A stretch of 64,000 bases of DNA from Lachnospiraceae bacterium C6A11 (GCA_000702245.1 JNKY01000001.1:80850-144849); one strand, 5' to 3'. Shown: positions 43,957 through 52,539, counted from the stretch's first letter. Notes: generated by a model from the sequence alone, not told the origin. Translations and numbers: made by a program.

Positions 43957-45189
43957 ATGAAGAAGAAGCTGTGTTCACTGCTTATAATGGTCATGTGCCT
44001 GTCGCTTCTCGCTGCCTGCGGAAAGAAGGACAGCAAGAAGAAGACTGCTGATCCGTTTGAGGCGATGAAGGAAAGATACGTAAAGGACGTTACTCTTGCT
44101 GAGTATAAGGGAGTAAAATACACTCCATCCAAAACAGAGGTTACAGATGAGACCATCGAGTCTGATAGACAGTCCCTCATAAGCCAGGGTACCAAGCAGG
44201 AAACCGATACAACAACAGTCGCAACCTACGGCGACGCTGTAAAGATAGATTACGTTGGATATATTGACGGTGTGGAGTTCGAGAAGGGCAGCACAAACGG
44301 CAACGGTACAACGATAACACTTGGTTCAAGCGGATACATCGACAACTTTGATGATCAGATCGTAGGCCATAAGGGCGGAGATACATTTGATGTAAAGGTT
44401 ACATTCCCTGAGAACTACCCAAAGGATCCTGATAAGGCAGGAAAGGAAGCTGTATTTGAGACAACTCTTCATGGAATCGTTAAGACAGTTGTTCCGGAAT
44501 ACAACGACGCGCTTGTTTCAGAGCTTACTGATTACAAGACAACAAAAGAGTTTGAGGAAGAGATGCGTAAGGCTCACGAGGAGTACAACGCTTCTGCAGA
44601 CTTAAATACAGATAAGACAAACGTCATCTCAAAGGTTATCGAGGATTCTACAATCTCTGAGTATCCAAAGGAAGAGATGCAGAACCTGATCGATTCTATG
44701 ATCGGCCAGATGAAGGAGCTCGCAGAGAGCAACAATGTTGATTTCTCAACACTTATCGCATACTACTACGGACTTCAGACAGAAGAAGAGCTGAAGGAGT
44801 ATATCACAGAATACGTTAAGAATTACATAAGACAGAGAATGGTAATCACAGCAATCGCTGACGCAGAGGGCATCACAGTTTCTGACGAGGATGTAGCTGC
44901 CAAGAAGCAGGAGATCATGACTCAGTACAACCTTACATCTGAGGATGATATCAAGAATTACTATTCTGAGGAAGATATCTACTATGTAATAGCTGCAGAG
45001 AAAGTAATGGATATCGTATACGAGAATGCGGTTATCGATGACGGTGCAGATGCTTCTACTGAAGATACCACTGAGGCATCAACAGATGGAACAACTACTA
45101 CGACAGAGGCAACTACCGAAGCAACAACAGAAGCTTCATCTGATGCTTCTACAGAAGATACTACCGAGGCTTCTTCAGAGGCTCAGTAA
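43957..45189 (+). CDS. Trigger-factor-like extracytoplasmic lipoprotein with FKBP domain
   Basis: 410 residues from ATG 43957, with AAGGAAGG upstream; earlier in-frame starts give a non-signal extension. The signal CSLLIMVMCLSLLAACGKK has lipobox LAAC. An FKBP peptidyl-prolyl isomerase domain at ~95-175 (GDAVKIDYVGYIDGVEFEKG, GYIDNFDDQIVGHKGGDTFD, VTFPENYP) is followed by a helical trigger-factor-like C-domain (~180-360). The last ~40 residues are Thr/Ser/Glu/Ala-rich low complexity. It probably folds exported proteins at the cell surface, in place of the ribosome-bound trigger factor. Confidence 0.88.
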   Translation: MKKKLCSLLIMVMCLSLLAACGKKDSKKKTADPFEAMKERYVKDVTLAEYKGVKYTPSKTEVTDETIESDRQSLISQGTKQETDTTTVATYGDAVKIDYVGYIDGVEFEKGSTNGNGTTITLGSSGYIDNFDDQIVGHKGGDTFDVKVTFPENYPKDPDKAGKEAVFETTLHGIVKTVVPEYNDALVSELTDYKTTKEFEEEMRKAHEEYNASADLNTDKTNVISKVIEDSTISEYPKEEMQNLIDSMIGQMKELAESNNVDFSTLIAYYYGLQTEEELKEYITEYVKNYIRQRMVITAIADAEGITVSDEDVAAKKQEIMTQYNLTSEDDIKNYYSEEDIYYVIAAEKVMDIVYENAVIDDGADASTEDTTEASTDGTTTTTEATTEATTEASSDASTEDTTEASSEAQ

Positions 45190-45212
45190 AGTAATTATAA
45201 GAAAATAAAGTC

Positions 45213-45245
45213 GGGCGCCGCTATTATAAAAGCGGCGTCTTGACA
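45213..45245 (+). terminator. Terminator of the foldase lipoprotein gene
   Basis: GGCGCCGCT / AGCGGCGTC stem (one wobble) with an 8-nt AT loop, followed by TTGAC; the U-tract is poor. Confidence 0.55.
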
Positions 45246-45286
45246 TTAGTGATTTAAATGTGTTAATATTCTGAATGTTGAAATAA

Positions 45287-45370
45287 GCAGTTGTGGCGGA
45301 ATTGGCATACGCGCATGATTCAGGTTCATGTCCACGCAAGTGGGTTCGGGTTCAAGTCCCGTCAACTGCA
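45287..45370 (+). tRNA. tRNA-Leu (anticodon CAG)
   Basis: 84 nt. Acceptor arms GCAGTTG / CAACTGC pair perfectly, discriminator A, no encoded CCA. D-arm GCGGAATTGGCATACGC, anticodon stem CATGA / TCATG with loop TTCAGGT (anticodon CAG), long variable arm CCACGCAAGTGG typical of class II tRNA, and T-arm CGGG-TTCAAGT-CCCG. It decodes CUG. Confidence 0.93.
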
Positions 45371-45376
45371 CTCACA

Positions 45377-45399
45377 GGGCAGCTAGTAGCTGCCCTTTT
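45377..45399 (+). terminator. Terminator of tRNA-Leu
   Basis: GGGCAGCTA / TAGCTGCCC hairpin followed by TTTT. Confidence 0.8.
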
Positions 45400-45407
45400 C
45401 GTTTGCT

Positions 45408-45421
45408 CGGGACTTGAACCC
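45408..45421 (-). repeat. Inverted copy of the tRNA-Leu T-arm
   Basis: CGGGACTTGAACCC is the exact reverse complement of the T-arm sequence at 45348-45361. It is followed by CGGGTTCAAGG, a further T-arm-like string. It may be a tRNA fragment left by a recombination event. Confidence 0.6.
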
Positions 45422-45535
45422 CGGGTTCAAGGTCTCGCCTTCGGCTCTTTATATATCGTATTGACTTTATAATTAATAGAAGATATAATTAACTCCGTGT
45501 CTATCGAAATAAAATTTCAGGAAGGAAGTTAAGAT

Positions 45536-46018
45536 ATGGCAGAACAGAAGAAAAATATTCTTACCAGTGCAGGTCTCAAGAAGCTCGAGGACGAGCTGAA
45601 TGATCTCAGAGTTTTCCGTCGTAGAGAGGTTGCTCAGAAGATCAAGGAAGCAAGAGAGCAGGGAGACTTATCAGAGAACGCAGAGTACGATGCAGCCAAG
45701 GATGAGCAGCGTGACATCGAAGCAAGAATAGAAGAGATCGAGAAGATCCTCAAAAACTCAGAAGTTATTGACGAAGATTCGCTTGATAAGGAGACGGTAA
45801 ACTTCGGTGGAACCGTTCATATTCAGGATATCAGCAGCAAGGAAGAGTATAAGTATATGATCGTTGGTTCGACAGAGGCTGATGTTCTGAACGGCAAGAT
45901 CTCGAACGAGTCGCCAATCGGCAAGGCTCTTATCGGACGTAAGGCAGGCCAGACAGTCATCGTAAATACACCAAGCGGTACATTTAACTACAAGATACTT
46001 GACTTTACAAGAGGATAA
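45536..46018 (+). CDS. greA: Transcription elongation factor GreA
   Basis: 160 residues. N-terminal coiled coil with LTSAGLKKLEDELNDL, GDLSENAEYDAAKDEQ (the acidic tip that enters the polymerase channel) and a C-terminal FKBP-like domain with IVGSTEADVLNGKISNESPIGKAL. It stimulates RNA cleavage in backtracked RNA polymerase. GGAAGG RBS precedes the ATG; lysS starts 3 bp after its stop, the usual greA-lysS operon. Confidence 0.96.
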   Translation: MAEQKKNILTSAGLKKLEDELNDLRVFRRREVAQKIKEAREQGDLSENAEYDAAKDEQRDIEARIEEIEKILKNSEVIDEDSLDKETVNFGGTVHIQDISSKEEYKYMIVGSTEADVLNGKISNESPIGKALIGRKAGQTVIVNTPSGTFNYKILDFTRG

Positions 46019-46020
46019 AA

Positions 46021-47649
46021 ATGGGAGAGAACAACCAGAACAATCAGAAGGGACAGGCAGCACAGCCTGTTCAGGATATAAATCAGCTCCTTAAGGTGCG
46101 TCGCGAGAAGCTTGCCGCACTTCAGGAAGCAGGTAAGGATCCTTTCGTAATAACGAAGTTTGATCAGAGCTATCATGCCGAGCAGGCTAAGGAGGAGTAT
46201 ACAGCTCTCGAGGCTAAGCTCCTTGTCGGCAAGGATATGCCTGATACAGAAGGTATGGATCCTGCAGAAGCTAAGCAGATTAAGAACGACGCGTACAACG
46301 AGAGACGTGCCATCATGGACGCAAATCCTATCAAGGTAAGCATCGCCGGAAGGATGATGTCAAAGCGTGTCATGGGTAAGGCCTCTTTCTGCAACGTCCA
46401 GGACAAGAGCGGAAACATACAGGTATTTGTCTCAAAGGATACTCTAGGTGAGGAAGCTTACGCCGCATTCAAGAAGCTTGATGTGGGTGATATCATCGGC
46501 GTTACGGGCTATGTTTTCCGTACAATGATGGGCGAGATTTCAGTTCATTCAGACAACGTGACTCTTCTCACAAAGTCACTTCAGGTGCTTCCGGAGAAGT
46601 TCCACGGCCTTACAAATACAGATATCAGATATCGTCAGAGATACGTTGACCTTGTAATGAATCCTGAAGTTAAGGATACATTTATCAAGAGATCACAGAT
46701 CATCTCAAGCATCAGAAGATTCCTTGATGATCAGGGCTTTATGGAGGTTGAGACTCCTATGCTCGTTGCAAATCCGGGTGGAGCTGCTGCAAGACCATTT
46801 GAGACACATTTCAATGCTCTTGATGAGGATCTTAAGCTTCGTATATCCCTTGAGCTTTACCTCAAGAGACTTATCGTAGGTGGTCTCGAGAAGGTTTATG
46901 AGATCGGACGTGTATTTAGAAATGAAGGCGTTGACACACGCCACAATCCTGAGTTCACACTCATGGAGCTTTATCAGGCATATACAGATTATCACGGCAT
47001 GATGGACCTTACAGAGGCTATGTATCGTCATATCGCTCAGGAGGTTCTTGGTACAACAACTATTACTTACCAGGGCATCGAGATGGATCTTGGCAAGCCA
47101 TTTGAGAGGATCACAATGGTTGACGCTGTTAAGAAATACTCAGGCGTTGACTGGAACGAGGTTGCTGACCTTGAGGCAGCACGTGCACTTGCTAAGGAGC
47201 ACCACATCGAGTTTGAAGATTTCCATAAGAAGGGCGATATCCTTAACCTCTTCTTCGAGACATATGTTGAGGAGCATCTGGTTCAGCCTACATTTGTTAT
47301 GGATCATCCAATCGAGATCTCACCTCTTACAAAGAAGAAGCCTGAGGATCCAAACTATGTTGAGAGATTCGAGTTCTTCATGAACGGCTGGGAGATGGCA
47401 AATGCATATTCCGAGCTTAACGATCCTATCGACCAGAGAGAAAGATTTGCTGCGCAGGATGCACTTGCAGATGCCGGAGACGATGAAGCACAGCATACAG
47501 ATGAGGACTTCCTCAATGCTCTTGAGGTTGGTATGCCACCTACAGGCGGTATCGGATACGGTATCGATCGTCTCGTAATGATCATGACCGATTCACCGGC
47601 CATCAGAGACGTTCTGCTGTTCCCTACACTTAAGACAGAGAAGAAATAA
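46021..47649 (+). CDS. lysS: Lysyl-tRNA synthetase (class II)
   Basis: 542 residues. OB-fold anticodon-binding domain (VSIAGRMMSKRVMGKASFCNVQD) then class II core: motif 1 MEVETPMLV...GAAARPF, motif 2 YEIGRVFRNEGVDTRHNPEFT, motif 3 GIGYGIDRLVM. It charges tRNA-Lys. The N-terminus carries a ~20-residue Gln/Asn-rich extension. It is the last core gene before the accessory region, which begins within 200 bp of its stop. Confidence 0.96.
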   Translation: MGENNQNNQKGQAAQPVQDINQLLKVRREKLAALQEAGKDPFVITKFDQSYHAEQAKEEYTALEAKLLVGKDMPDTEGMDPAEAKQIKNDAYNERRAIMDANPIKVSIAGRMMSKRVMGKASFCNVQDKSGNIQVFVSKDTLGEEAYAAFKKLDVGDIIGVTGYVFRTMMGEISVHSDNVTLLTKSLQVLPEKFHGLTNTDIRYRQRYVDLVMNPEVKDTFIKRSQIISSIRRFLDDQGFMEVETPMLVANPGGAAARPFETHFNALDEDLKLRISLELYLKRLIVGGLEKVYEIGRVFRNEGVDTRHNPEFTLMELYQAYTDYHGMMDLTEAMYRHIAQEVLGTTTITYQGIEMDLGKPFERITMVDAVKKYSGVDWNEVADLEAARALAKEHHIEFEDFHKKGDILNLFFETYVEEHLVQPTFVMDHPIEISPLTKKKPEDPNYVERFEFFMNGWEMANAYSELNDPIDQRERFAAQDALADAGDDEAQHTDEDFLNALEVGMPPTGGIGYGIDRLVMIMTDSPAIRDVLLFPTLKTEKK

Positions 47650-47784
47650 ATCCAGTATTTATAAGGCTTTGCAGACATTTATAACCGCTTGTGTACCAAT
47701 ATGTGTACCAATTTGGTATGGGTAAGTACCAAATAATATGGTTTTGAAACACTTATAAAACCGAGATAGTGAACACTGATTACT
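47650..47784. other. Possible integration boundary after lysS
   Basis: Contains a direct repeat gtgtaccaatat / gtgtaccaattt (47691-47712) and an inverted repeat gtaccaattTGGTAT...gtacc. Right after it, gene content switches to plasmid/ICE type and base composition becomes AT-richer. No integrase gene is seen here. Confidence 0.4.
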
Positions 47785-47823
47785 AAGCACTTTCCGAAAC
47801 AAAACGTTTTGGAAAGTGCTTTT
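47785..47823. terminator. Hairpin terminator upstream of the RepA-like gene
   Basis: AAGCACTTTCC / GGAAAGTGCTT stem with inner AAAC/GTTT pairing, then TTTTCTTA; it can end lysS transcription. Confidence 0.75.
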
Positions 47824-47850
47824 CTTATGGTTTAATTCGGAGGTTTTATA

Positions 47851-48774
47851 ATGGGGAAGAATATAAAGTTTGATTATTATTACGGAAAGGAAGCGGATCA
47901 GTTCAGCTTTTACAGAATACCGAAGCTGCTATTCACAGATGAACATTTTAAGTGCTTGTCAAATGATGCAAAGCTCCTGTATGGCCTTATGCTTGATAGG
48001 ATGTCGCTTTCTATGAAGAATGGCTGGAAGGATAAAGAGGATAGAACATATATTATATATACGGTTGAACAGATTGCGGTTGATCTAGCCTGTGGCAGAG
48101 ATAAAGCAATAAAGGTGTCAGCTGAACTGGATAGTAAGAAGGGAATCGGTCTTATAGAGAAGGTAAAAAGAGGACTTGGTAAGCCGGATATAATCTATGT
48201 GAAGAACTTTGTTATACAAGATAGATTAACTGACAGAAGTAGTGTATCTTCTGAAGTCGATTATTCCGACTTCAAGGAGTCGGGAAATCATACCTCTGTA
48301 AGTCGGGAAAAAAGAACTACGCAGGTCGATAAATCATACCCTAATAATACTAATATAAATAAAACTGATAATAGTAATACTAATCTTATCAATCTATCAG
48401 ATGCGAAAGATGAGATGAGTTACAGCGAATATAAGAAGTTCATTAAGGACAAAATTGATTATGATATATTGAAACTGGATTATTCAAAATCAGATACTCA
48501 GCTGGTTGATGCTATAGTAGAACTTATGACGGAGGTGGCTATTTCCGACGGAGACTATATAACGATTTCAGGTAAGAAAGTTCCAAAATCAGTGGTTGTA
48601 TCAAGATTTGAAAAATATAATATGATAACAGTTCAGTATGTTATGGAATGTATGAAAGAGAATACCAGTGATGTAAAGAATATAAAACAGTATTTGCTTA
48701 CTGTAATGTATAATGCTCCGGTTACAATGGGAGCATATTATCAGCAGAAGGTGAATCATGATTTGTATGGGTAA
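47851..48774 (+). CDS. Plasmid/ICE replication initiator-like protein (RepA N-terminal domain, DUF6017-type C-terminus)
   Basis: 307 residues. FSFYRIPKLLFTDEHFKCLSNDAKLLYGLML followed by a winged-helix region (TVEQIAVDLACGRDKAIKV, GIGLIEKVKRGLGKPDIIYV) is the RepA_N signature of replication initiators from Firmicutes plasmids and Tn1549-like conjugative elements. The middle is a Ser/Asn/Thr-rich linker. The C-terminus (SRFEKYNMITVQYVMECM, VKNIKQYLLTVMYNAP) matches the DUF6017 type. GGAGGT precedes the ATG. No mobilisation or conjugation genes follow, so it looks like a leftover of an integrated element. Confidence 0.88.
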   Translation: MGKNIKFDYYYGKEADQFSFYRIPKLLFTDEHFKCLSNDAKLLYGLMLDRMSLSMKNGWKDKEDRTYIIYTVEQIAVDLACGRDKAIKVSAELDSKKGIGLIEKVKRGLGKPDIIYVKNFVIQDRLTDRSSVSSEVDYSDFKESGNHTSVSREKRTTQVDKSYPNNTNINKTDNSNTNLINLSDAKDEMSYSEYKKFIKDKIDYDILKLDYSKSDTQLVDAIVELMTEVAISDGDYITISGKKVPKSVVVSRFEKYNMITVQYVMECMKENTSDVKNIKQYLLTVMYNAPVTMGAYYQQKVNHDLYG

Positions 48775-48914
48775 ATATATTGCATGCTAAGAAAGATGAA
48801 TCAATTATATTATTTGGATAATATAGTTGGTTCTTTTCCTTTATAGGAAAAAAGATGTGTGTTAAAATATACGTTGGACAATTATTGATAAAGCTATTTG
48901 GGGAAGGAACTAAG

Positions 48915-49187
48915 ATGAGATTTCCTTTTTATGAAGTGCCAGAAACCGCAGTTATAACATGTTGCCATGTATTAAATGATAAAAAATCAATTCTGTATGT
49001 TTCTCACGATGAAGAGGATGGTATGTGGCAATTCTTGTGTGGACAACGACATGAAACTGAAGATGCGAGATTGGTTTCGTTAAAGTCGATATTTGATATG
49101 GATAACACTGTTGGAAAGTTGTTTGACATGTTGTGTGGTTGTCACGCAGAGAGAGCGAGTATAAAAGATGACTGGGTAATAAATTAG
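48915..49187 (+). CDS. DUF2185-like small protein (immunity-type)
   Basis: 90 residues from ATG 48915 (GGGGAAGGAACTAAG upstream; an earlier ATG at 48855 has no RBS). FPFYEVPETAVITCCHVLND, SILYVSHDEEDGMWQFLCG and VSLKSIFDMDNTVGKLFDM resemble DUF2185/Imm33-type proteins, which often act as immunity factors for polymorphic toxins. No cognate toxin gene is seen nearby. AT-rich, no clear operon partner. Confidence 0.6.
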   Translation: MRFPFYEVPETAVITCCHVLNDKKSILYVSHDEEDGMWQFLCGQRHETEDARLVSLKSIFDMDNTVGKLFDMLCGCHAERASIKDDWVIN

Positions 49188-49269
49188 TTAGAAGTGTATA
49201 TGTGGAGTTTACAGTTTCTTTTATAGAAATGTAGAGGAATGGTAAATTGAAAATATAGTGGGGCTTAAA

Positions 49270-49455
49270 ATGGTAAATGACTGGACAACAATAGATTATT
49301 CTCCTGGGATAGTAGAGTTTATTGATTCTTACAAACATGAGGATATGTTACAAGTGAATTATCCTCCTAATTATATTCTGGATATGGGATGGTATGGGGA
49401 TAAATATATAATATATATTGTTCGGGATCATGACTGGGATGATCCCCTACTATAG
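49270..49455 (+). CDS. Small immunity-like protein, probably frameshifted at its 3' end
   Basis: 61 residues from ATG 49270. IVEFIDSYKHEDMLQVNYPP and ILDMGWYGDKYIIYIVRDHDW look like a small folded protein of the kind found in immunity gene clusters; the family is not certain. After HDWDDP the frame hits TAG, while the +2 frame continues as TIEEIEQQLND to a TAG at 49481, a plausible natural C-terminus. A 1-bp deletion near 49445 would explain this. Confidence 0.5.
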   Translation: MVNDWTTIDYSPGIVEFIDSYKHEDMLQVNYPPNYILDMGWYGDKYIIYIVRDHDWDDPLL

Positions 49456-49557
49456 AGGAAATAGAACAGCAATTAAATGATTAGGAAACAAGATTCATTA
49501 ACTTCCCGACAAATATCCAATTTTGCCCTAATGAGTGTCCAATTCTTGGCAAGCAAC

Positions 49558-49615
49558 GAACTCCTATCAGACTGCGATTGGAATATGAAATTCCATCGCA
49601 GTCTGATAGGAGTTC
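49558..49615. repeat. Long near-perfect inverted repeat
   Basis: Arms of about 26-27 bp beginning GAACTCCTATCAGACTGCGAT and its complement, with a 5-nt loop and one bulged T. It is followed by a second small hairpin GGGGACTATCCGTCCCC (about 49624-49640). It could terminate the anti-sigma gene read from the right. Confidence 0.8.
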
Positions 49616-49665
49616 TGTGTTTTGGGGACTATCCGTCCCCAATCCCCGGAGAAGAAAAGTACCGA

Positions 49666-50541
49666 TCATTCACCGCTGATTATGCTTATCATCTCTTCTG
49701 CAACTTTTGTGCCCTCGGCACTTAAAGGAACGCTCATCTGGAACTGCATCTTGCAGGCTGTAAAATAAACATGTTGCCTGGTTTCATTCTCACCATTCAT
49801 GTCAGATTCGATTTCCTTCACAAAATACGCAGTTTTGCCATCTCCATATTTAAAGGTTCTATAGTAATCCTTTTCAGTACCAAAGCCAATGGAATCAAGA
49901 TCTCTATTCTCACCAAAGACAAAATGTCCATGCAGATATACTTCGACATCGTTATATAGAAGATCACAATTCATGATTCCCTGACCGGATCCCGGGGTAA
50001 TTTCATATAGTGTTATGTATATTCCTCGTGCGGAACCATCAGAAAAATCATTGTGCATAACAGAAATACTGTCGGATGACCATAGTTTTATTCCTGCTAA
50101 TGCTTCCAATTCCTCGGTACTGTTAAATATATTAGTTATTTCACTGTAATAATTCAAATTGTTATCAGATGAAGCTTTTTCGATAATCTCAGTTCCTTCC
50201 AGTGACTTAAATCTCTCAATATCAATATCAAGTGGTTCCAGCTCGTCAACATCCATCTCTTTATCACCGGTCTTCAGAGTGATAAGGCCTGTTTTCCTTG
50301 CAATAGAATAACCGGAAACCCCTGTAATAAGGATGATGCTCAGCATTATCGCTGCTGCCTTCAGCCTGCCGGACATAAAGCCCTTGCCTCCGAATGTCTC
50401 AATGCCATGAGTTTTGCCAGTATTATCATTCTTCTTTGCAATTTCTCTCAAACAGCCTTGAACTGTCAATTCATTTAATGCAGTGCCTGGCTCGTCTGTC
50501 ATTTCGAGTGATCCATATAATAAATGATCAAGTTTGTTCAT
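49666..50541 (-). CDS. Membrane-anchored anti-sigma-like protein
   Basis: 291 residues. A short cytoplasmic N-terminus (~65 residues with NELTVQGCLREIAKK) precedes one membrane helix (LKAAAIMLSIILITGVSGYSI) and a large extracytoplasmic domain with beta elements (RGIYITLYEITPG, VYLHGHFVFGENRD, KTAYFVKEIES), similar to the DUF4367-type sensors. It lies 46 bp after an ECF sigma factor gene, so it most likely binds and restrains that sigma factor until an envelope signal appears. Confidence 0.8.
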   Translation of the reverse strand: MNKLDHLLYGSLEMTDEPGTALNELTVQGCLREIAKKNDNTGKTHGIETFGGKGFMSGRLKAAAIMLSIILITGVSGYSIARKTGLITLKTGDKEMDVDELEPLDIDIERFKSLEGTEIIEKASSDNNLNYYSEITNIFNSTEELEALAGIKLWSSDSISVMHNDFSDGSARGIYITLYEITPGSGQGIMNCDLLYNDVEVYLHGHFVFGENRDLDSIGFGTEKDYYRTFKYGDGKTAYFVKEIESDMNGENETRQHVYFTACKMQFQMSVPLSAEGTKVAEEMISIISGE

Positions 50542-50587
50542 ATAAAAACCTCACTTTCAAATATAAAACGTAATTAGGATTCAAATA

Positions 50588-51112
50588 CTAATCGTTGATA
50601 TAGCCACCCAGTTTTTCTCTGAGTATACCTCGAGCGTAATTCAGTCGACTTTTTACTGTTCCTTCCGGGAGTCCAAGCGTCTCAGCTATTTCAGCTACTT
50701 TCATTTCTTCCATGTAGAAAAGCAGTATTGGGATTCTGTACTTATCCTTCAGACTGTTTACAGCGTTATTTACATACGTCCTCTGTTCATCATTCAAACA
50801 TATCGAGAGGTTATCCTCTCCGGACGTTTCACAGTTCTCATCTCTTTCTTCGATAAGCTCTTCTTCAGGTACTAGCCTCCTCCTCCAGGAATATTTCCTC
50901 TTCCGATTTTTCCACAGATGTAAGGCTACCGACAGCAGATAACTCCTGATATTTCGTTCTTCATCCAGAGCATCCAATGCCTTTACAGCAAACAGCCATG
51001 TGTCCTGGTACAGATCATCGGCCATATCTCTGCTGCCGGTCAGCTTAAGGCAAAAGGAATATATGCTTTTTCCATAGGATTCAATTGTTTCTCCAAGTTT
51101 TTCTTTTGTCAT
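50588..51112 (-). CDS. ECF-type RNA polymerase sigma factor
   Basis: 174 residues. Sigma region 2 (IYSFCLKLTGSRDMADDLYQ, DTWLFAVKALDAL) and region 4 with the helix-turn-helix MKVAEIAETLGLPEGTVKSRLNYAR are clear; the linker contains WRRRLVPEEELIEE. It directs polymerase to a small regulon, probably including its own operon. The anti-sigma-like gene follows. In the 343-bp space upstream (51113-51455) no ECF promoter was recognised with confidence. Confidence 0.92.
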   Translation of the reverse strand: MTKEKLGETIESYGKSIYSFCLKLTGSRDMADDLYQDTWLFAVKALDALDEERNIRSYLLSVALHLWKNRKRKYSWRRRLVPEEELIEERDENCETSGEDNLSICLNDEQRTYVNNAVNSLKDKYRIPILLFYMEEMKVAEIAETLGLPEGTVKSRLNYARGILREKLGGYIND

Positions 51113-51379
51113 GTCAAGCCTTTCTACAATCAGTTATTCTTTTTGAGCATCTGCATTGTTCAGGATGATGAAGCGCTTCGATCCTTTATACATATATGGT
51201 AATAATATCAGAAAAGGTTCGATTTTCGCATAAAAGGAGGTTATGAAACTGTTTTTGACCATAAAATGGTTTTGATGGAAAAAATCTTGGAAAAAATAAA
51301 AAAATATTTTTAATTGTTCAATGTCTGTGAACAGATCTTTGAGTAATCTGGAAAACATATGTGACAATCAATGTCGGCT

Positions 51380-51396
51380 TATGCTATATTAGCATA
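51380..51396. promoter_or_regulatory. 17-bp palindrome in the DUF2200 gene promoter
   Basis: TATGCTATATTAGCATA overlaps a -10-like TATATT that lies 18 bp after GTGACA. It is a likely operator for an unknown regulator, 60 bp upstream of the gene at 51456. Confidence 0.45.
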
Positions 51397-51455
51397 GTAA
51401 GATTATCTTACAATTTTATAGACGATGACAAATCGGTGTTTTATGAGGTGATGAT

Positions 51456-52208
51456 ATGGCACGACGTTCGGTATTTGATATGCGTTTTCAAGATATCTAC
51501 GCTGCATTGATCCAGAAGGCAGAACGTAAAGGAAGGACGATAGAGGAAGTCAAGGAGGTGACTGCCTGGCTCACCGGATACTCGACGGAGCAAATCGATG
51601 CTGCAATGAATTCAGATATTACATATGGTGAGTTTTTCTCTGACACACCTGCCTATAATCAGCGTGCGGCTCTTATTACCGGAAAGATATGTGGTATTCA
51701 GATAGAGACGATTGAAGATCCTTTGATGAAGAAAATCCGGCAGCTTGACAAGCTGGTGGATGAACTTGCAAAGGGAAAACCAATGGAGAGTATTTTTAAG
51801 ATGAAGTGGAAATGCCCGAAATGCGGCAGGGAGTTCAGTAAACAGAATCAGGGACATTACTGTATGAAACCGCAGAATATCGAGGAGTACATTGCTGTAC
51901 AGGATGCACAGGTACAGCCCAGGCTGAAGGAAGTCCGCGACATTCTGGCAGAAGCATTGCCGGAGGCTGAGGAACGCATATCCTGGTCGATGCCTACTTT
52001 CTGGAAGGGGAGAAATATCATTCACTTTGCAGCCGCCAAAAAGCATATTGGGCTATATCCGGGTGATGGCGCCATCGAAGCGTTTAAAAAGGAACTGACA
52101 GGATTCGATGTGAGTAAGGGAACGATCCGGCTGCCGTATGACCAGGAGTTGCCTGCGGATCTGATCGCAGGAATCGCCAGATGGTGCTATGAGGAGTACA
52201 GAAAATGA
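51456..52208 (+). CDS. DUF2200 - zinc ribbon - DUF1801 fusion protein
   Basis: 250 residues in three parts. Residues ~1-112 match DUF2200 (FQDIYAALIQKAERKGRT, EVTAWLTGYS, ICGIQIETIEDPLMKKIRQL, DKLVDELAKGKPME). Then a short zinc-ribbon-like piece, CPKCGREF...HYC. Residues ~135-250 match DUF1801/YdhG (RLKEVRDILAEALPEAEERI, SWSMPTFWKGRNIIHFAAAKKHIGLYPG, PYDQELPADLIAGI). The biochemical role of either domain is not established. AGGTGATGAT precedes the ATG. A decayed gene follows with overlapping start. Confidence 0.85.
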   Translation: MARRSVFDMRFQDIYAALIQKAERKGRTIEEVKEVTAWLTGYSTEQIDAAMNSDITYGEFFSDTPAYNQRAALITGKICGIQIETIEDPLMKKIRQLDKLVDELAKGKPMESIFKMKWKCPKCGREFSKQNQGHYCMKPQNIEEYIAVQDAQVQPRLKEVRDILAEALPEAEERISWSMPTFWKGRNIIHFAAAKKHIGLYPGDGAIEAFKKELTGFDVSKGTIRLPYDQELPADLIAGIARWCYEEYRK

Positions 52209-52514
52209 GTGCAGGAGATCAGGTCATAGACAGTAAGACACTTCTGTTCTTTGAAAAACAGCCTGCAGCATACAGGTATCGGTAAGGTTTTTCTGGATAT
52301 GGAAAACATGCTCGTGCTGGCAGATGATGATGGAATCTTTGGCTCCTCCATGTCTGATTCTACGCGGGCGATGGTAACCGAAAATGCCGAGGATATTCTT
52401 GTGGTGATCTATTGCTTCGAGAATAATATTGATCTTGACGTACTTCTCAGTAAAGCAAGGAATGCATTTGAGAGATTTGCTGCGGCAGAGAACATAGATA
52501 GCTGGATTATATAA
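52205..52514 (+). pseudogene. Fused remnants of a DUF5655-like gene and a B3/B4 tRNA-binding-domain gene
   Basis: From ATG 52205 a frame reads VIDSKTLLFFEKQPAAYRYR and stops at 52283-52285; this matches only the first ~25 residues of DUF5655-type proteins. A different frame (52251-52514) then reads KVFLDMENMLVLADDDGIFG, SMSDSTRAMVTENAEDILVV and so on, which resembles the C-terminal end of B3/B4 (PheT-like) domain proteins. The junction suggests a deletion that joined the head of one gene to the tail of another. Confidence 0.55.
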
Positions 52515-52539
52515 ATCGCAGTTTGTGGAGGAAATTACT

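Noticed and set aside
45470..45535. T-box or other riboswitch upstream of greA-lysS
   Set aside because: The gap after the tRNA is too short and no specifier or antiterminator pattern was found.
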